This document shows positions 23,535-31,541 of a stretch of DNA of 38,668 nt, one piece after another (position 1 is the first letter of the stretch; every line of letters starts with the position of its first letter). A program made the translations under genes and the position numbers. A model generated the notes under the pieces. It worked only from the letters and a program-made list of their open reading frames with translations, was not told the origin of the DNA and did no database searches. The DNA is from Bdellovibrionales bacterium (GTDB taxonomy: Bacteria; Bdellovibrionota; Bdellovibrionia; Bdellovibrionales; JAGQZY01), in contig JAIEOS010000057.1 in the NCBI GenBank assembly GCA_019750295.1, positions 1 through 38,668 of the forward strand, written 5' to 3'.

Positions 23535-26500
23535 TTGAAAAAGAATTTGCCAAAATGGTTAAAAATTCCCGGCCACTCGAAAGCTGTGGCGGCCGGCGTA
23601 TTGTTTCTGTTCGCTTTGTGGAGTGGCTTTATGTTTTACGAGCTCCTCCAGATCAAAACTCACTATTCCATGGATCAATTCCATCCAGATAACCATACGC
23701 TGTTAAAGACAGATAAAAAGATCAAGGCGCGATTCCAGATCGTAGATGCGTTGCCTTATCTTATATTGGTCGAAAGTAAAACGCAGAGATCGTGGACAGA
23801 GCCTGGGATGCTGTCAGAGCTCACAAAGTTGACACAAAAGATGGCTTCTTTTGACGAAGTTTCCGACATCAAAAGTCTCGCAAATATCGAAACCGCCGTG
23901 ACCGACGACACCAGCTTCACCGTGGGACGAATTCGAGACATTGCGAGCACTCCCGCCCATCAGAAAAAAATTCTAAAAGATCCGCTCATGGCTCCCCAAC
24001 TTGTCTCAAATGATGGCAAATTCGCCGCGTTAGTAATCAAAACAAAGAGTCTATCTTTTAAACAACAGTCCACATTCATAAAAAAATTAGAAAAAGTTGT
24101 CAGTGAAAAACCAAATTTATTTGCGGGTGAAATTGGTGGACCGTCAGCGATTTCTTCTCAAATTGCCGAACTTTTGAGTGACGAAATTACGATTTATTCC
24201 ATTTTGTCGCTTCTCATTTCGATTCTGATCTTCTACGTCATGTTCCAAAATATCAGTGTGGTCCTCATCGGTTCTCTTGTGATCCTTTGCTCGAATCTTG
24301 CCGCACTGGGCGCGATGTCTCTGTTTGGATTTTCTTTGACCGTACTTTCGAGCACGGTTCCGATACTTGTGACGATTATGGTGGTTTCCATCACGACCCA
24401 AACTTTGTCTCGGATCTCAGATTTTCGAAACAAAGTTTTAAAGCGTCACCATTACCTACTTTCTTTACGAGTGATGAAAGAGTTAGTACCACCTCATTTT
24501 ATCGGGGCGATCACAACAGCCGTCGGTTTTGCCACGTTCGCAAGTTCGGAGATCCCGATTATTCGCGAATACGGGCTGAGCGTGACTGTCGGAATTCTCG
24601 TGGGTTGCACGACGACGATCATTTTGTTACCCGCCTTGCTGACATGGCTGCCCGCACCTCAAAAGCGCAAAGAGCTTGTCAATTGGCCCGCGATTTCAAA
24701 CAAAGTCATTCATTATAGAAAACCGCTTTTCGCCTCGGTGATGGTTTTGGTGGTCGTTTGTGTTGCCATGGGCGGGCAATTGAATTGGTCGACGGTCATT
24801 TTTGATGATCTTCCGGAGAGCCATGCCACTCGTCGCGCGACTGAGACGGCACAGATGCAGTTGGGGGGAGTGATCCCGCTCGAGATTTCGGTGGGTCGAT
24901 CGTCAGCGAAGGAATTTTGGAAAAATCCTAAAAATTTGCAAAAGATGGACAAACTTATCGCTCGCTGGAGAGATTACGAGGGAGTGGGTAGCGTTGTTGG
25001 AGTGGCTGACTTCTTAAAAGCGGCCAGCCCTCAACAGACGATTTCTAAAAACAAAAAGTCGATCTCGGAGACCTTTTTTATATACGGGATGGCTGAAGAG
25101 AATCCGCTGCAGAACTTTACTGCGGATAACAATAGTTTTGCTCGCATTTCGATTCGCATGCAGGACATTCCCTCCCACGAAAATCAAAGAGTGATTCAAC
25201 GGATGTTAGATGATGCTCGACGAACTTTCCCAACTCTCAAAGTAGAAGCGACGGGGATGGCGGCGACCCTTCATGCGATGAATGAGGAATTGTCTCGAAG
25301 TCTAATTTATGATTTCTATTCGGCTTTGATGTGGATTGTCGTTCTCTTAATGGTGATTCTCCGATCCGTGCGTTGGACCCTCATTGCCGTGATTCCTAAT
25401 TTGGTACCGACAGCACTGCTTTTGGGAGTCCTCGCTATTTCGCAGACACCCATTAAGCCTGGTGTGGCCATGGTTTTTGCGATCTCTTTGGGAATGGCAT
25501 TTAACAATACAATTTATATCCTGGATAAACTTAAAAAGATGATCAAAGGCTCAAACGCAAAAACCCTTCCGATTGAGTCTCTCATGGCGGAAGAATTTGG
25601 CCCCTGCTTTGTGTCGAGTATCGCGGTTATGGCGGGGTTTGTCGTTTTCTTATTCTCCTACTTTAGTATGAATAAATTGTTTGGAACCTATTTAATGCTA
25701 TCTGTGGTGACTGGACTGATCGGCGACCTTATTTTACTGCCAACCCTACTAGCTCTTTTCCCAGGTCTCTTGCTTGCGCCGATCAGAGGTGACAGAATAC
25801 TTTATAAAGTGAGGTCCTTTATGATGTTGCCAGCTGTGCAGAAACTTTCCGTCGCTCTGATAATCGGTGCGTCCATCTTCTTCTTTGCGAAGCCCTCATT
25901 GGCGGCAACGCCCAATGACGAGGCCCTAGGGATTCTTAAAAAAGTCGTTAAAAAGCAGTCTTCTCCTTACGAGGAGGCCGAAATTAAAATGATCACTAAA
26001 GAGCCCGATGGCTCTTCTAAAGAGAGAAAAATTTTAATCAAACGCAAAAATGATAAAGAAAATAAAGCTCTGGTAAAATTGCTGAGTCCCTCGGACCTCA
26101 AAGGCGTCGGTTTCCTTTCGTTAAACACTGGAAGTAAAAGCGAAGAACAATGGCTGTATCTTCCTTCCGAAAAGCGCTCTCGCCGGATTGTTGGATCTAA
26201 TAAGAAGGGTAAGTTTTTAGATTCGGAATTGAGTTACGAAGATTTTCGCGTTTCGACCTATGACGATTTCGAAAGCAAGATCCTCGAAAAAAACAAAGAC
26301 ACCTACGTGATCGAAAGTACGTCTAAAGAAGATGATGGTGTTTATAACAAGATCAAGACTTGGGTGGATGTTAAAAATTATCGAATTCTTAAGTCGGAGT
26401 ATTACAGTACTGATGGAAAACTTGTTAAAGAGATGAGCTTTAATAATTACAAGAAGTACAATCAGTTGTGGCGAGCTCAAAATGTTTCGGTCAAGAATAT

Positions 26501-26597
26501 CAAAAAGAACCGGAGCACTACCCTTGAGATCCAAAAGCTTTCGGCGAAAAAAATCAGTGATAACGAGTTTTCTATGAGTGCTCTCGAAGCCGGTTAA
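23535..26597 (+). CDS. RND/MMPL-family transporter fused to a LolA-like domain
   Basis: The protein has 1020 residues from TTG 23535, preceded by GAGG. It has an RND layout: TM1 (about 16-39), a periplasmic loop, a TM cluster near 220-390, a second loop, and a TM cluster near 590-750. A hydrophobic leader-like segment from Met763 to about 790 ends PSLA before ATPND, and a LolA-like domain fills 791-1020 (NTGSKSEEQWLYLPSEKRSRR, EDFR, WVDVKNYRILKSEYY). Separate LolA-like and RND genes are commonly adjacent; here they are one reading frame. Intramembrane Asp residues expected in TM4 and TM10 are absent (SITTQTLS at 285-292; FNNTIYILDK around 656-665). A role in moving lipids or lipoproteins to the outer membrane is inferred. 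Its stop shares TTAA with plsC. Confidence 0.85.
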   Translation: MKKNLPKWLKIPGHSKAVAAGVLFLFALWSGFMFYELLQIKTHYSMDQFHPDNHTLLKTDKKIKARFQIVDALPYLILVESKTQRSWTEPGMLSELTKLTQKMASFDEVSDIKSLANIETAVTDDTSFTVGRIRDIASTPAHQKKILKDPLMAPQLVSNDGKFAALVIKTKSLSFKQQSTFIKKLEKVVSEKPNLFAGEIGGPSAISSQIAELLSDEITIYSILSLLISILIFYVMFQNISVVLIGSLVILCSNLAALGAMSLFGFSLTVLSSTVPILVTIMVVSITTQTLSRISDFRNKVLKRHHYLLSLRVMKELVPPHFIGAITTAVGFATFASSEIPIIREYGLSVTVGILVGCTTTIILLPALLTWLPAPQKRKELVNWPAISNKVIHYRKPLFASVMVLVVVCVAMGGQLNWSTVIFDDLPESHATRRATETAQMQLGGVIPLEISVGRSSAKEFWKNPKNLQKMDKLIARWRDYEGVGSVVGVADFLKAASPQQTISKNKKSISETFFIYGMAEENPLQNFTADNNSFARISIRMQDIPSHENQRVIQRMLDDARRTFPTLKVEATGMAATLHAMNEELSRSLIYDFYSALMWIVVLLMVILRSVRWTLIAVIPNLVPTALLLGVLAISQTPIKPGVAMVFAISLGMAFNNTIYILDKLKKMIKGSNAKTLPIESLMAEEFGPCFVSSIAVMAGFVVFLFSYFSMNKLFGTYLMLSVVTGLIGDLILLPTLLALFPGLLLAPIRGDRILYKVRSFMMLPAVQKLSVALIIGASIFFFAKPSLAATPNDEALGILKKVVKKQSSPYEEAEIKMITKEPDGSSKERKILIKRKNDKENKALVKLLSPSDLKGVGFLSLNTGSKSEEQWLYLPSEKRSRRIVGSNKKGKFLDSELSYEDFRVSTYDDFESKILEKNKDTYVIESTSKEDDGVYNKIKTWVDVKNYRILKSEYYSTDGKLVKEMSFNNYKKYNQLWRAQNVSVKNIKKNRSTTLEIQKLSAKKISDNEFSMSALEAG
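25811..25823 (+). promoter_or_regulatory. internal ribosome-binding site and start codon within the RND-LolA ORF
   Basis: GAGG at 25811-25814 lies six bases before an in-frame ATG at 25821 (Met763). That ATG begins a complete signal peptide (MMLPAVQKLSVALIIGAS then FFFAKPSLA). Initiation here would give a separately exported 258-residue LolA-like protein in addition to the fusion. Confidence 0.45.
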
Positions 26598-27361
26598 ACA
26601 AAGACAGATTTACGCGCTTCTAATTCCTTATTTAGTTCGATTTGCATATAATCTTGTAAGTCCTCCGCCAGATGGCGCACCAGAGTCTCGTCTTCTAAGT
26701 CTTTCAGTGAATGCTCAAGATAAATTGGGGGAAGGAACTTGATTTTCCACTTGGCCGGCAGTGGAATGATATTTAGCGGAAGAGGCAAGATCAATCCGCG
26801 AAGATACTTTGATTTAATTTGAGCGAGGTTGATGTGCGTCTCCTCGGCTCCGATCACCAAAGTGGGTATAATTGGAGATTTGGTCTCCACCGCAAGACGA
26901 ATGAATCCCTTTTTAAAGGGTTGAAGTTTATAGGCCTTGGTGGACGGCTTAAAGTTTCCGTACTCTCCCTCGGGAAATATAATTAAAAGCTTATCGTTGT
27001 TTAGAGTCTCTAAGCCGTTTTGTTTATTGGCTTCGATAAAACCCATTTTTTGTGCGGGATAAGCCGTTGTCTGCGTGAGAAACCAAAAGTGATGTGCGAG
27101 GACGCGGGGAGTGCGTCGCACTTTCTCAAAAATATGGTGGCATAAAAGAAAAACATCAAATCCAGAGAAGCCCGAGTGATTGGCGGTGATGAGCGCGCGT
27201 CCTTTGACGGGAATGTGCTCGAGCCCTTCGACTTCAATCCGAAAATACTTACTCAGCAGATCGCCCAAAAAATGGGGTAAAGCATGGAAGGCCAATTCTT
27301 CTTTGCTTAACTGCGCTAGCTCATTTGTTTTTTCGCTGACTTTTTTTAGAATCCATTTCAT
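26594..27361 (-). CDS. PlsC-like lysophospholipid acyltransferase
   Basis: This 255-residue membrane-associated acyltransferase attaches a fatty acyl chain to a lysophospholipid or related acceptor. The catalytic block reads TANHSGFSGFDVFLL. The spacing between His62 and Asp69 is six residues, unlike the HX4D of classical PlsC, but as in the related ANHSGG-x-x-x-D group. IIFPEGEYGNFKP supplies the glycerol-phosphate-binding FPEG motif. I start at ATG 27361 because family similarity begins at LLSKYFRIEVEGLEH; the frame upstream overlaps glpK. TATAGT at 27376-27371 could be its -10. Opposite glpK, it suggests a small lipid-metabolism locus. The acceptor is unknown. Confidence 0.8.
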   Translation of the reverse strand: MKWILKKVSEKTNELAQLSKEELAFHALPHFLGDLLSKYFRIEVEGLEHIPVKGRALITANHSGFSGFDVFLLCHHIFEKVRRTPRVLAHHFWFLTQTTAYPAQKMGFIEANKQNGLETLNNDKLLIIFPEGEYGNFKPSTKAYKLQPFKKGFIRLAVETKSPIIPTLVIGAEETHINLAQIKSKYLRGLILPLPLNIIPLPAKWKIKFLPPIYLEHSLKDLEDETLVRHLAEDLQDYMQIELNKELEARKSVFV

Positions 27362-27424
27362 TCTTTGGGGACTATACTCAAAACGACTGTAAAAAACAGC
27401 CGAAAAAATGGGAGCGAAGAGATT

Positions 27425-28909
27425 ATGTCTCAATATATTCTCGCAATTGATCAAGGCACCACGGGTTCCACCGTATCGATAATGAACACCTCCGGGCATG
27501 TGGTGGCTAAGGCTGACCAAGATTTCCCCCAAATTTTCCCCCAACCGGGCTGGGTGGAGCACAATCCTGAAGAAATTTGGCAGAGTGTGGTGAAATCTCT
27601 CCAGAAGGCACTCACCATCGCGCAAATTCGCGCCTCCTCGATTATTGCGATTGGGGTGACCAATCAGAGAGAGACGGTTCTGGGTTGGGATCGTTCCACG
27701 GGTCAACCCATCGGTAACGCGATCGTTTGGCAATGCCGTCGAACCACTGAGGATTGTAAAAAGCTCAAAAAATATGAGAGCAGCATAAGAAAAAAAACAG
27801 GGTTAGTACTCGATCCTTACTTTTCAGGAACGAAGATGGCGTGGATGCTTAAAAACATTTCTCGAGCCAGAGCTCTTGCGGATCGAGGACAACTTTGTTT
27901 CGGAACGATGGATGCTTATCTCGTTTGGAAATTGACAGGTGGAAAAAGTTTTAAAACGGATCACTCCAATGCGTCCCGCACTATGCTCTACAACCTTAAG
28001 ACTCAGAGCTACGATCCTGATCTGCTGAAGCTCTTTAAGCTGAAGGAAGAAATGCTTCCCGCCATCGAGGCGTCGAACGGGAGCTTCGGAAAGACGCAAG
28101 GGATACCTGGTTTGACAGATGGCATTCCTATTTGTGGGGTGATTGGAGACCAACAGTCCGCCCTGTTTGGACATATCGGTATCTCTGCTGGCGATGCGAA
28201 AATTACTTTCGGAACGGGCAGCTTCCTGCTCTTTAATACTGGCACCCAAATCATTCAGTCTAAAAAAGGTTTACTTTCCACGGTGGCATGGAAGCTCAAG
28301 GATCAAAAACTCATTTATGCATTAGAGGGTGGTGCCTTTGTGTGTGGAGCCGCAGTTCAATGGCTCCGCGATGGTTTAAAATTCTTCGAGAAGAGTTCCG
28401 AAGTTCAGAGCCTAGCGCAGTCCGTGGAGGACACGGGGGGAGTGGAGTTTGTGCCGGCGCTGACGGGATTAGGCGCGCCGTATTGGGAGCCCGAAGCGCG
28501 CGGGATCATCACAGGTCTTACTCGTGGAAGCACTCGAGCTCATATTGCTCGAGCGACTTTGGAGGCCATGGCTTTACAAAATGTCGATATTCTCGAGGCG
28601 ATGAAGCAAGAGGCGAAGATTCGTATGGGTAAAGTCAGAGTGGACGGTGGAGCCACAGAGAATGGTCTGCTCATGCAGTTGCAAGCCGACTATTTGGGAA
28701 TTCCCGTACAACTTCCAGAAAACATAGAAACCACCAGTGCTGGAGCGGCTCTCATGGCCGGATTAGGGGCAGGGGTATGGAAAAATCTCAAGGATCTTGA
28801 AAAAGTAAATCCTGTGGCGAAAACGTTTTCCCCCCATCTCAAGCCCGCAGCAAAAAAGAAGCGATTGGAGAGGTGGCACAAAGCCGTGGGTCTTTCTTTT
28901 TCGAAGTGA
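27425..28909 (+). CDS. glpK: glycerol kinase
   Basis: Glycerol kinase phosphorylates glycerol to glycerol-3-phosphate with ATP in the cytoplasm. The FGGY-family features are intact: AIDQGTTGSTV at the N-terminus, GVTNQRETVLGWDRSTG, a central FGTGSFLLFNTG loop, and the C-terminal signature VDGGATENGLLMQLQADYLG. The length of 494 residues fits the family. The ATG at 27425 begins the conserved MSQYILAIDQG and follows AAGAG; the frame extends to 27365 without support. A TATACT box lies at 27373-27378. It diverges from an acyltransferase, so glycerol-3-phosphate may feed phospholipid synthesis (inference). Confidence 0.97.
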   Translation: MSQYILAIDQGTTGSTVSIMNTSGHVVAKADQDFPQIFPQPGWVEHNPEEIWQSVVKSLQKALTIAQIRASSIIAIGVTNQRETVLGWDRSTGQPIGNAIVWQCRRTTEDCKKLKKYESSIRKKTGLVLDPYFSGTKMAWMLKNISRARALADRGQLCFGTMDAYLVWKLTGGKSFKTDHSNASRTMLYNLKTQSYDPDLLKLFKLKEEMLPAIEASNGSFGKTQGIPGLTDGIPICGVIGDQQSALFGHIGISAGDAKITFGTGSFLLFNTGTQIIQSKKGLLSTVAWKLKDQKLIYALEGGAFVCGAAVQWLRDGLKFFEKSSEVQSLAQSVEDTGGVEFVPALTGLGAPYWEPEARGIITGLTRGSTRAHIARATLEAMALQNVDILEAMKQEAKIRMGKVRVDGGATENGLLMQLQADYLGIPVQLPENIETTSAGAALMAGLGAGVWKNLKDLEKVNPVAKTFSPHLKPAAKKKRLERWHKAVGLSFSK

Positions 28910-28914
28910 CGCAA

Positions 28915-28932
28915 CCTCGACCCAGGTCGAGG
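28915..28932 (+). terminator. hairpin after glpK without a T run
   Basis: CCTCGAC (28915-28921) pairs with GTCGAGG (28926-28932) around a CCAG loop, six bases after the glpK stop. It is followed by AAAAATT rather than T, so it may stabilise the mRNA 3' end or be a weak terminator. The remainder of the gap to 29090 shows a TATAAT box at 29052-29057 without a recognisable -35. Confidence 0.35.
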
Positions 28933-29090
28933 AAAAATTGTTATCGATAATGAAAAATATTTCGACAATTCTTAGGCCGAAGACTTGTCGACCGAACCGT
29001 TTCTATTTCCTGCTGGAAAATTCTTAAAAGAGACGCCGTCCAGTATTATTTTATAATGTTTCTCCCGATACTAATACTGTGGAGGAACAC

Positions 29091-29813
29091 ATGAAATTTT
29101 TCGTATCAATATTAGCCGGACTTCTCTTTACGCTAACAACTGCAGCGTGCAATCACGTCACCCCCAAGCCTGACGCGGTGAACTCGGCGCCAGTTCCTTC
29201 GCAGGTTTATGGATTTAAAGTTGTTGAGAAAGATGTTCCTCAGCAGCGAGCCGTGAACTCAAAATCCAAAACTCCCAGCGTACGCAAGGAAAAGTTTGTG
29301 GTGATTTCTGAGTGTGTAAATCCAGAAAATTGTGCCAATCCTGCGAAAGAAGCAGTGGTTCCTTATGATCGTTTCATTGCTCAGGTTCAGCAGGAAGTGA
29401 AGGCCAATGAGAAGATCGTTGAAAATCACGAGCAGTTTCTTGAAAAAAGCTTAAATGTGTTAAAATCAGAGCAAGAAGTGATGGAGCAAGAGCAAGCTTA
29501 TTACGAGCGCCAACTTAAACTCTACAGATGGAGCTCATTAAAGCCGGTGGTCGATGGTCATAAGAAGGCTCAAGAGGTTGTCGCTCATGATTTAAGCCTT
29601 TTTAAAGCTCGCATTTTAAGAATCGAAGACGAACTTCGCTTTGTGAGACGTAAAAACGGACCTCGTCTTTCCCAAGAGGATTCAGTAATAATGTTGATGG
29701 AGATGGCTGCCGCCGGATTCCCTCAGTACAAACCCGAGTTCCACTCTCAAGATAACGTTTGGAAAATGTTTGAGAAGATGGGGAAGCAGTTCACGAGCAC
29801 TCCTGGCGTTTAA
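29091..29813 (+). CDS. exported lipoprotein with coiled-coil region
   Basis: The 240-residue protein starts at ATG 29091, preceded by GGAGG at 29081-29085. The leader ends LTTAAC with lipidated Cys20. A flexible Pro/Ser/Lys region to about residue 70 is followed by paired cysteines (ECVNPENCANP) and a long charged helix (about 95-200) with heptad-like Glu, Lys and Leu that should form a coiled coil. No enzyme motif is seen. It is a monocistronic unit: an isolated upstream region with a TATAAT box and a strong terminator downstream. I do not recognise the family. A structural lipoprotein in the periplasm is the simplest reading. Confidence 0.75.
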   Translation: MKFFVSILAGLLFTLTTAACNHVTPKPDAVNSAPVPSQVYGFKVVEKDVPQQRAVNSKSKTPSVRKEKFVVISECVNPENCANPAKEAVVPYDRFIAQVQQEVKANEKIVENHEQFLEKSLNVLKSEQEVMEQEQAYYERQLKLYRWSSLKPVVDGHKKAQEVVAHDLSLFKARILRIEDELRFVRRKNGPRLSQEDSVIMLMEMAAAGFPQYKPEFHSQDNVWKMFEKMGKQFTSTPGV

Positions 29814-29841
29814 ACCTAGGAACCTCAATCGAATTTTGAAG

Positions 29842-29868
29842 AGCCGTTGCATCAACAACGGCTTTTTT
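29842..29868 (+). terminator. rho-independent terminator after the coiled-coil lipoprotein gene
   Basis: The stem AGCCGTTG (29842-29849) with CAACGGCT (29856-29863) has a six-base loop and ends in six T. The 119 bases from here to 29987 show nothing further that I can support. Confidence 0.92.
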
Positions 29869-29987
29869 AATTTTGGATTTGTTTTTGAGTTTATTGTTGC
29901 CCACTACATCATCTATCAGCAGAGGCACAGCATCCACGACTATCTCGTAGATATACTAATAAATCATTAAGTCCCAGTTCCTTTAAG

Positions 29988-30045
29988 TTAGGTAACAGTT
30001 CCCTTTTTTTGCGGTTTACCGCAAAAAAAGGGAACTGTTACCTAA
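29988..30045. repeat. 27-bp perfect inverted repeat, likely bidirectional terminator
   Basis: The arms at 29988-30014 and 30019-30045 are perfectly complementary over 27 bases around a four-base TTTA loop. Each arm contains a run of seven T or A. It lies between the convergent lipoprotein gene and radA, eight bases past the radA stop. The T/A runs are inside the stem rather than after it, so it is not a textbook terminator. It may still block transcription from both sides. Confidence 0.85.
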
Positions 30046-30053
30046 GAGTTACC

Positions 30054-31502
30054 TCAGAACAATTCTTCGTCGTTTCGAGGGGGTCGCTTCTTCGATGGGC
30101 TCGTGGTGACGATTCCATCGGGAACGAGGTCTCTGATATTGTCGACCCAGTGAATTCGGCAATGCTTTGGAACCTCAAAATTCTTGAGATGTTTCTTATT
30201 TGATTTGGGTAAATAGAAAACATCAAAGCCGAGTTTAATGGCCTCTTTAAGGCGGAGGTCAGGGAAAGAGACTCCGCGAACTTCGCCGGTCAGTCCGATC
30301 TCTCCAAAGTAGCAGGTGTTGGAGCCGACAGGCTGGTTTTGATCGCTGGAGATGAGAGATGCCGCAATGGCGAGATCCACTGCGGTTTCGGTGATTTTGA
30401 GTCCTCCAACCACGTTGATAAACACGTCGTTCTGATAAAGGCGAAGTCCCAAGTGTTTAATGATCACAGCCAGTAACATATGGAGGCGGTTCAAATCCAC
30501 GCCGATCGATGTTCTTCGTGGTGTTGGGAGAGGAGTCTGCGAGCACAAAGCTTGGACTTCGCAAAGCAAAGGACGACTGCCTTCCACAGAGGCAAACACG
30601 GTGGAGCCAATTAAATTCTTACTGCGCTCTTCGAGAAACATTTCCGAAGGGTTCGCCACTTCCTCCATCCCACCGGAGCTCATGGTAAATACGCCGAGCT
30701 CATTGGCGGCGCCGAAACGATTTTTGATCGAACGCAAAAGTCGGAATTGATAATTATTGTCCCCCTCGAAGGAGAGCACGCAATCTACCATGTGCTCAAG
30801 CACTTTGGGGCCGGCGATGTTGCCTTCTTTGGTGATATGACCGATGAGGAAAACCGAAATGTTTTTACCTTTGGCAATGGACATGAGTTGCCCCGCACAC
30901 TCTCGCACTTGGGAGACCGTTCCCGGCGCGGATTGGAGCTCTGGAAGGTAAATGGTTTGAATCGAGTCCACAATAACAACGCTAGGTTTTACCTGATCGA
31001 TTAAAACTTTGATGGCCTCTAAATTATTTTCTGAGGCCACATGCACCGTCTTGTTGCGAAGACCGAGTCGTTGAGCGCGATTGACGGTCTGTTGAACAGA
31101 CTCTTCTGCCGAAACGTAAAGAACGTTGATATCTTTGTTGCCTAAGCTCGCCGACATTTGCAGCAGCAGGGTGCTTTTTCCGATGCCGGGATCGCCGCCG
31201 AGAAGCACGAAACTGCCTTGCACCACACCGCCGCCCAAGACACGATCGAGTTCACCGATGCCGGTCACATGCCGAAACTGATCGGGGCTCAGTGTGGGAG
31301 CTGTATCGAGGGTAGAGAGTGCAGAGCCGGACGTGTCCGAACGAGTTTGGATGGACCAACCTCGACCTAGGTCCTGAGGCATGATCTTTTCTTCCACGAA
31401 GGAGTTCCATGTTCCGCACTCCGCGCAACGTCCTTGCCACTTGGGACTTTGCGCACCACAACTTTGGCACACATATACAGTTTTGGTCTTATTTTTTTTC
31501 AT
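30054..31502 (-). CDS. radA: DNA repair protein RadA (Sms)
   Basis: RadA is a RecA-like ATPase/helicase that processes branched DNA during recombinational repair. The 482-residue protein shows the four-cysteine zinc finger (Cys12, Cys15, Cys26, Cys29), Walker A GGDPGIGKST at 102-111, the family motif KNRFG, and a Lon-like C-terminal domain (IGLTGEVRGVSFPDLRLKEA). The length is typical. Only a weak GAAAG precedes the ATG. It diverges from the lytic transglycosylase gene with 39 bases between starts. There are no signs of decay. Confidence 0.97.
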   Translation of the reverse strand: MKKNKTKTVYVCQSCGAQSPKWQGRCAECGTWNSFVEEKIMPQDLGRGWSIQTRSDTSGSALSTLDTAPTLSPDQFRHVTGIGELDRVLGGGVVQGSFVLLGGDPGIGKSTLLLQMSASLGNKDINVLYVSAEESVQQTVNRAQRLGLRNKTVHVASENNLEAIKVLIDQVKPSVVIVDSIQTIYLPELQSAPGTVSQVRECAGQLMSIAKGKNISVFLIGHITKEGNIAGPKVLEHMVDCVLSFEGDNNYQFRLLRSIKNRFGAANELGVFTMSSGGMEEVANPSEMFLEERSKNLIGSTVFASVEGSRPLLCEVQALCSQTPLPTPRRTSIGVDLNRLHMLLAVIIKHLGLRLYQNDVFINVVGGLKITETAVDLAIAASLISSDQNQPVGSNTCYFGEIGLTGEVRGVSFPDLRLKEAIKLGFDVFYLPKSNKKHLKNFEVPKHCRIHWVDNIRDLVPDGIVTTSPSKKRPPRNDEELF

Positions 31503-31541
31503 GCTTTCGGGTTAACATTAAAACCGGGGAAATTAAAGCTC

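Noticed and set aside
26594-27733. Long N-terminal extension of the acyltransferase frame to 27733
   Set aside because: The extra 124 codons are antisense to glpK and show no family similarity. The domain starts at ATG 27361.
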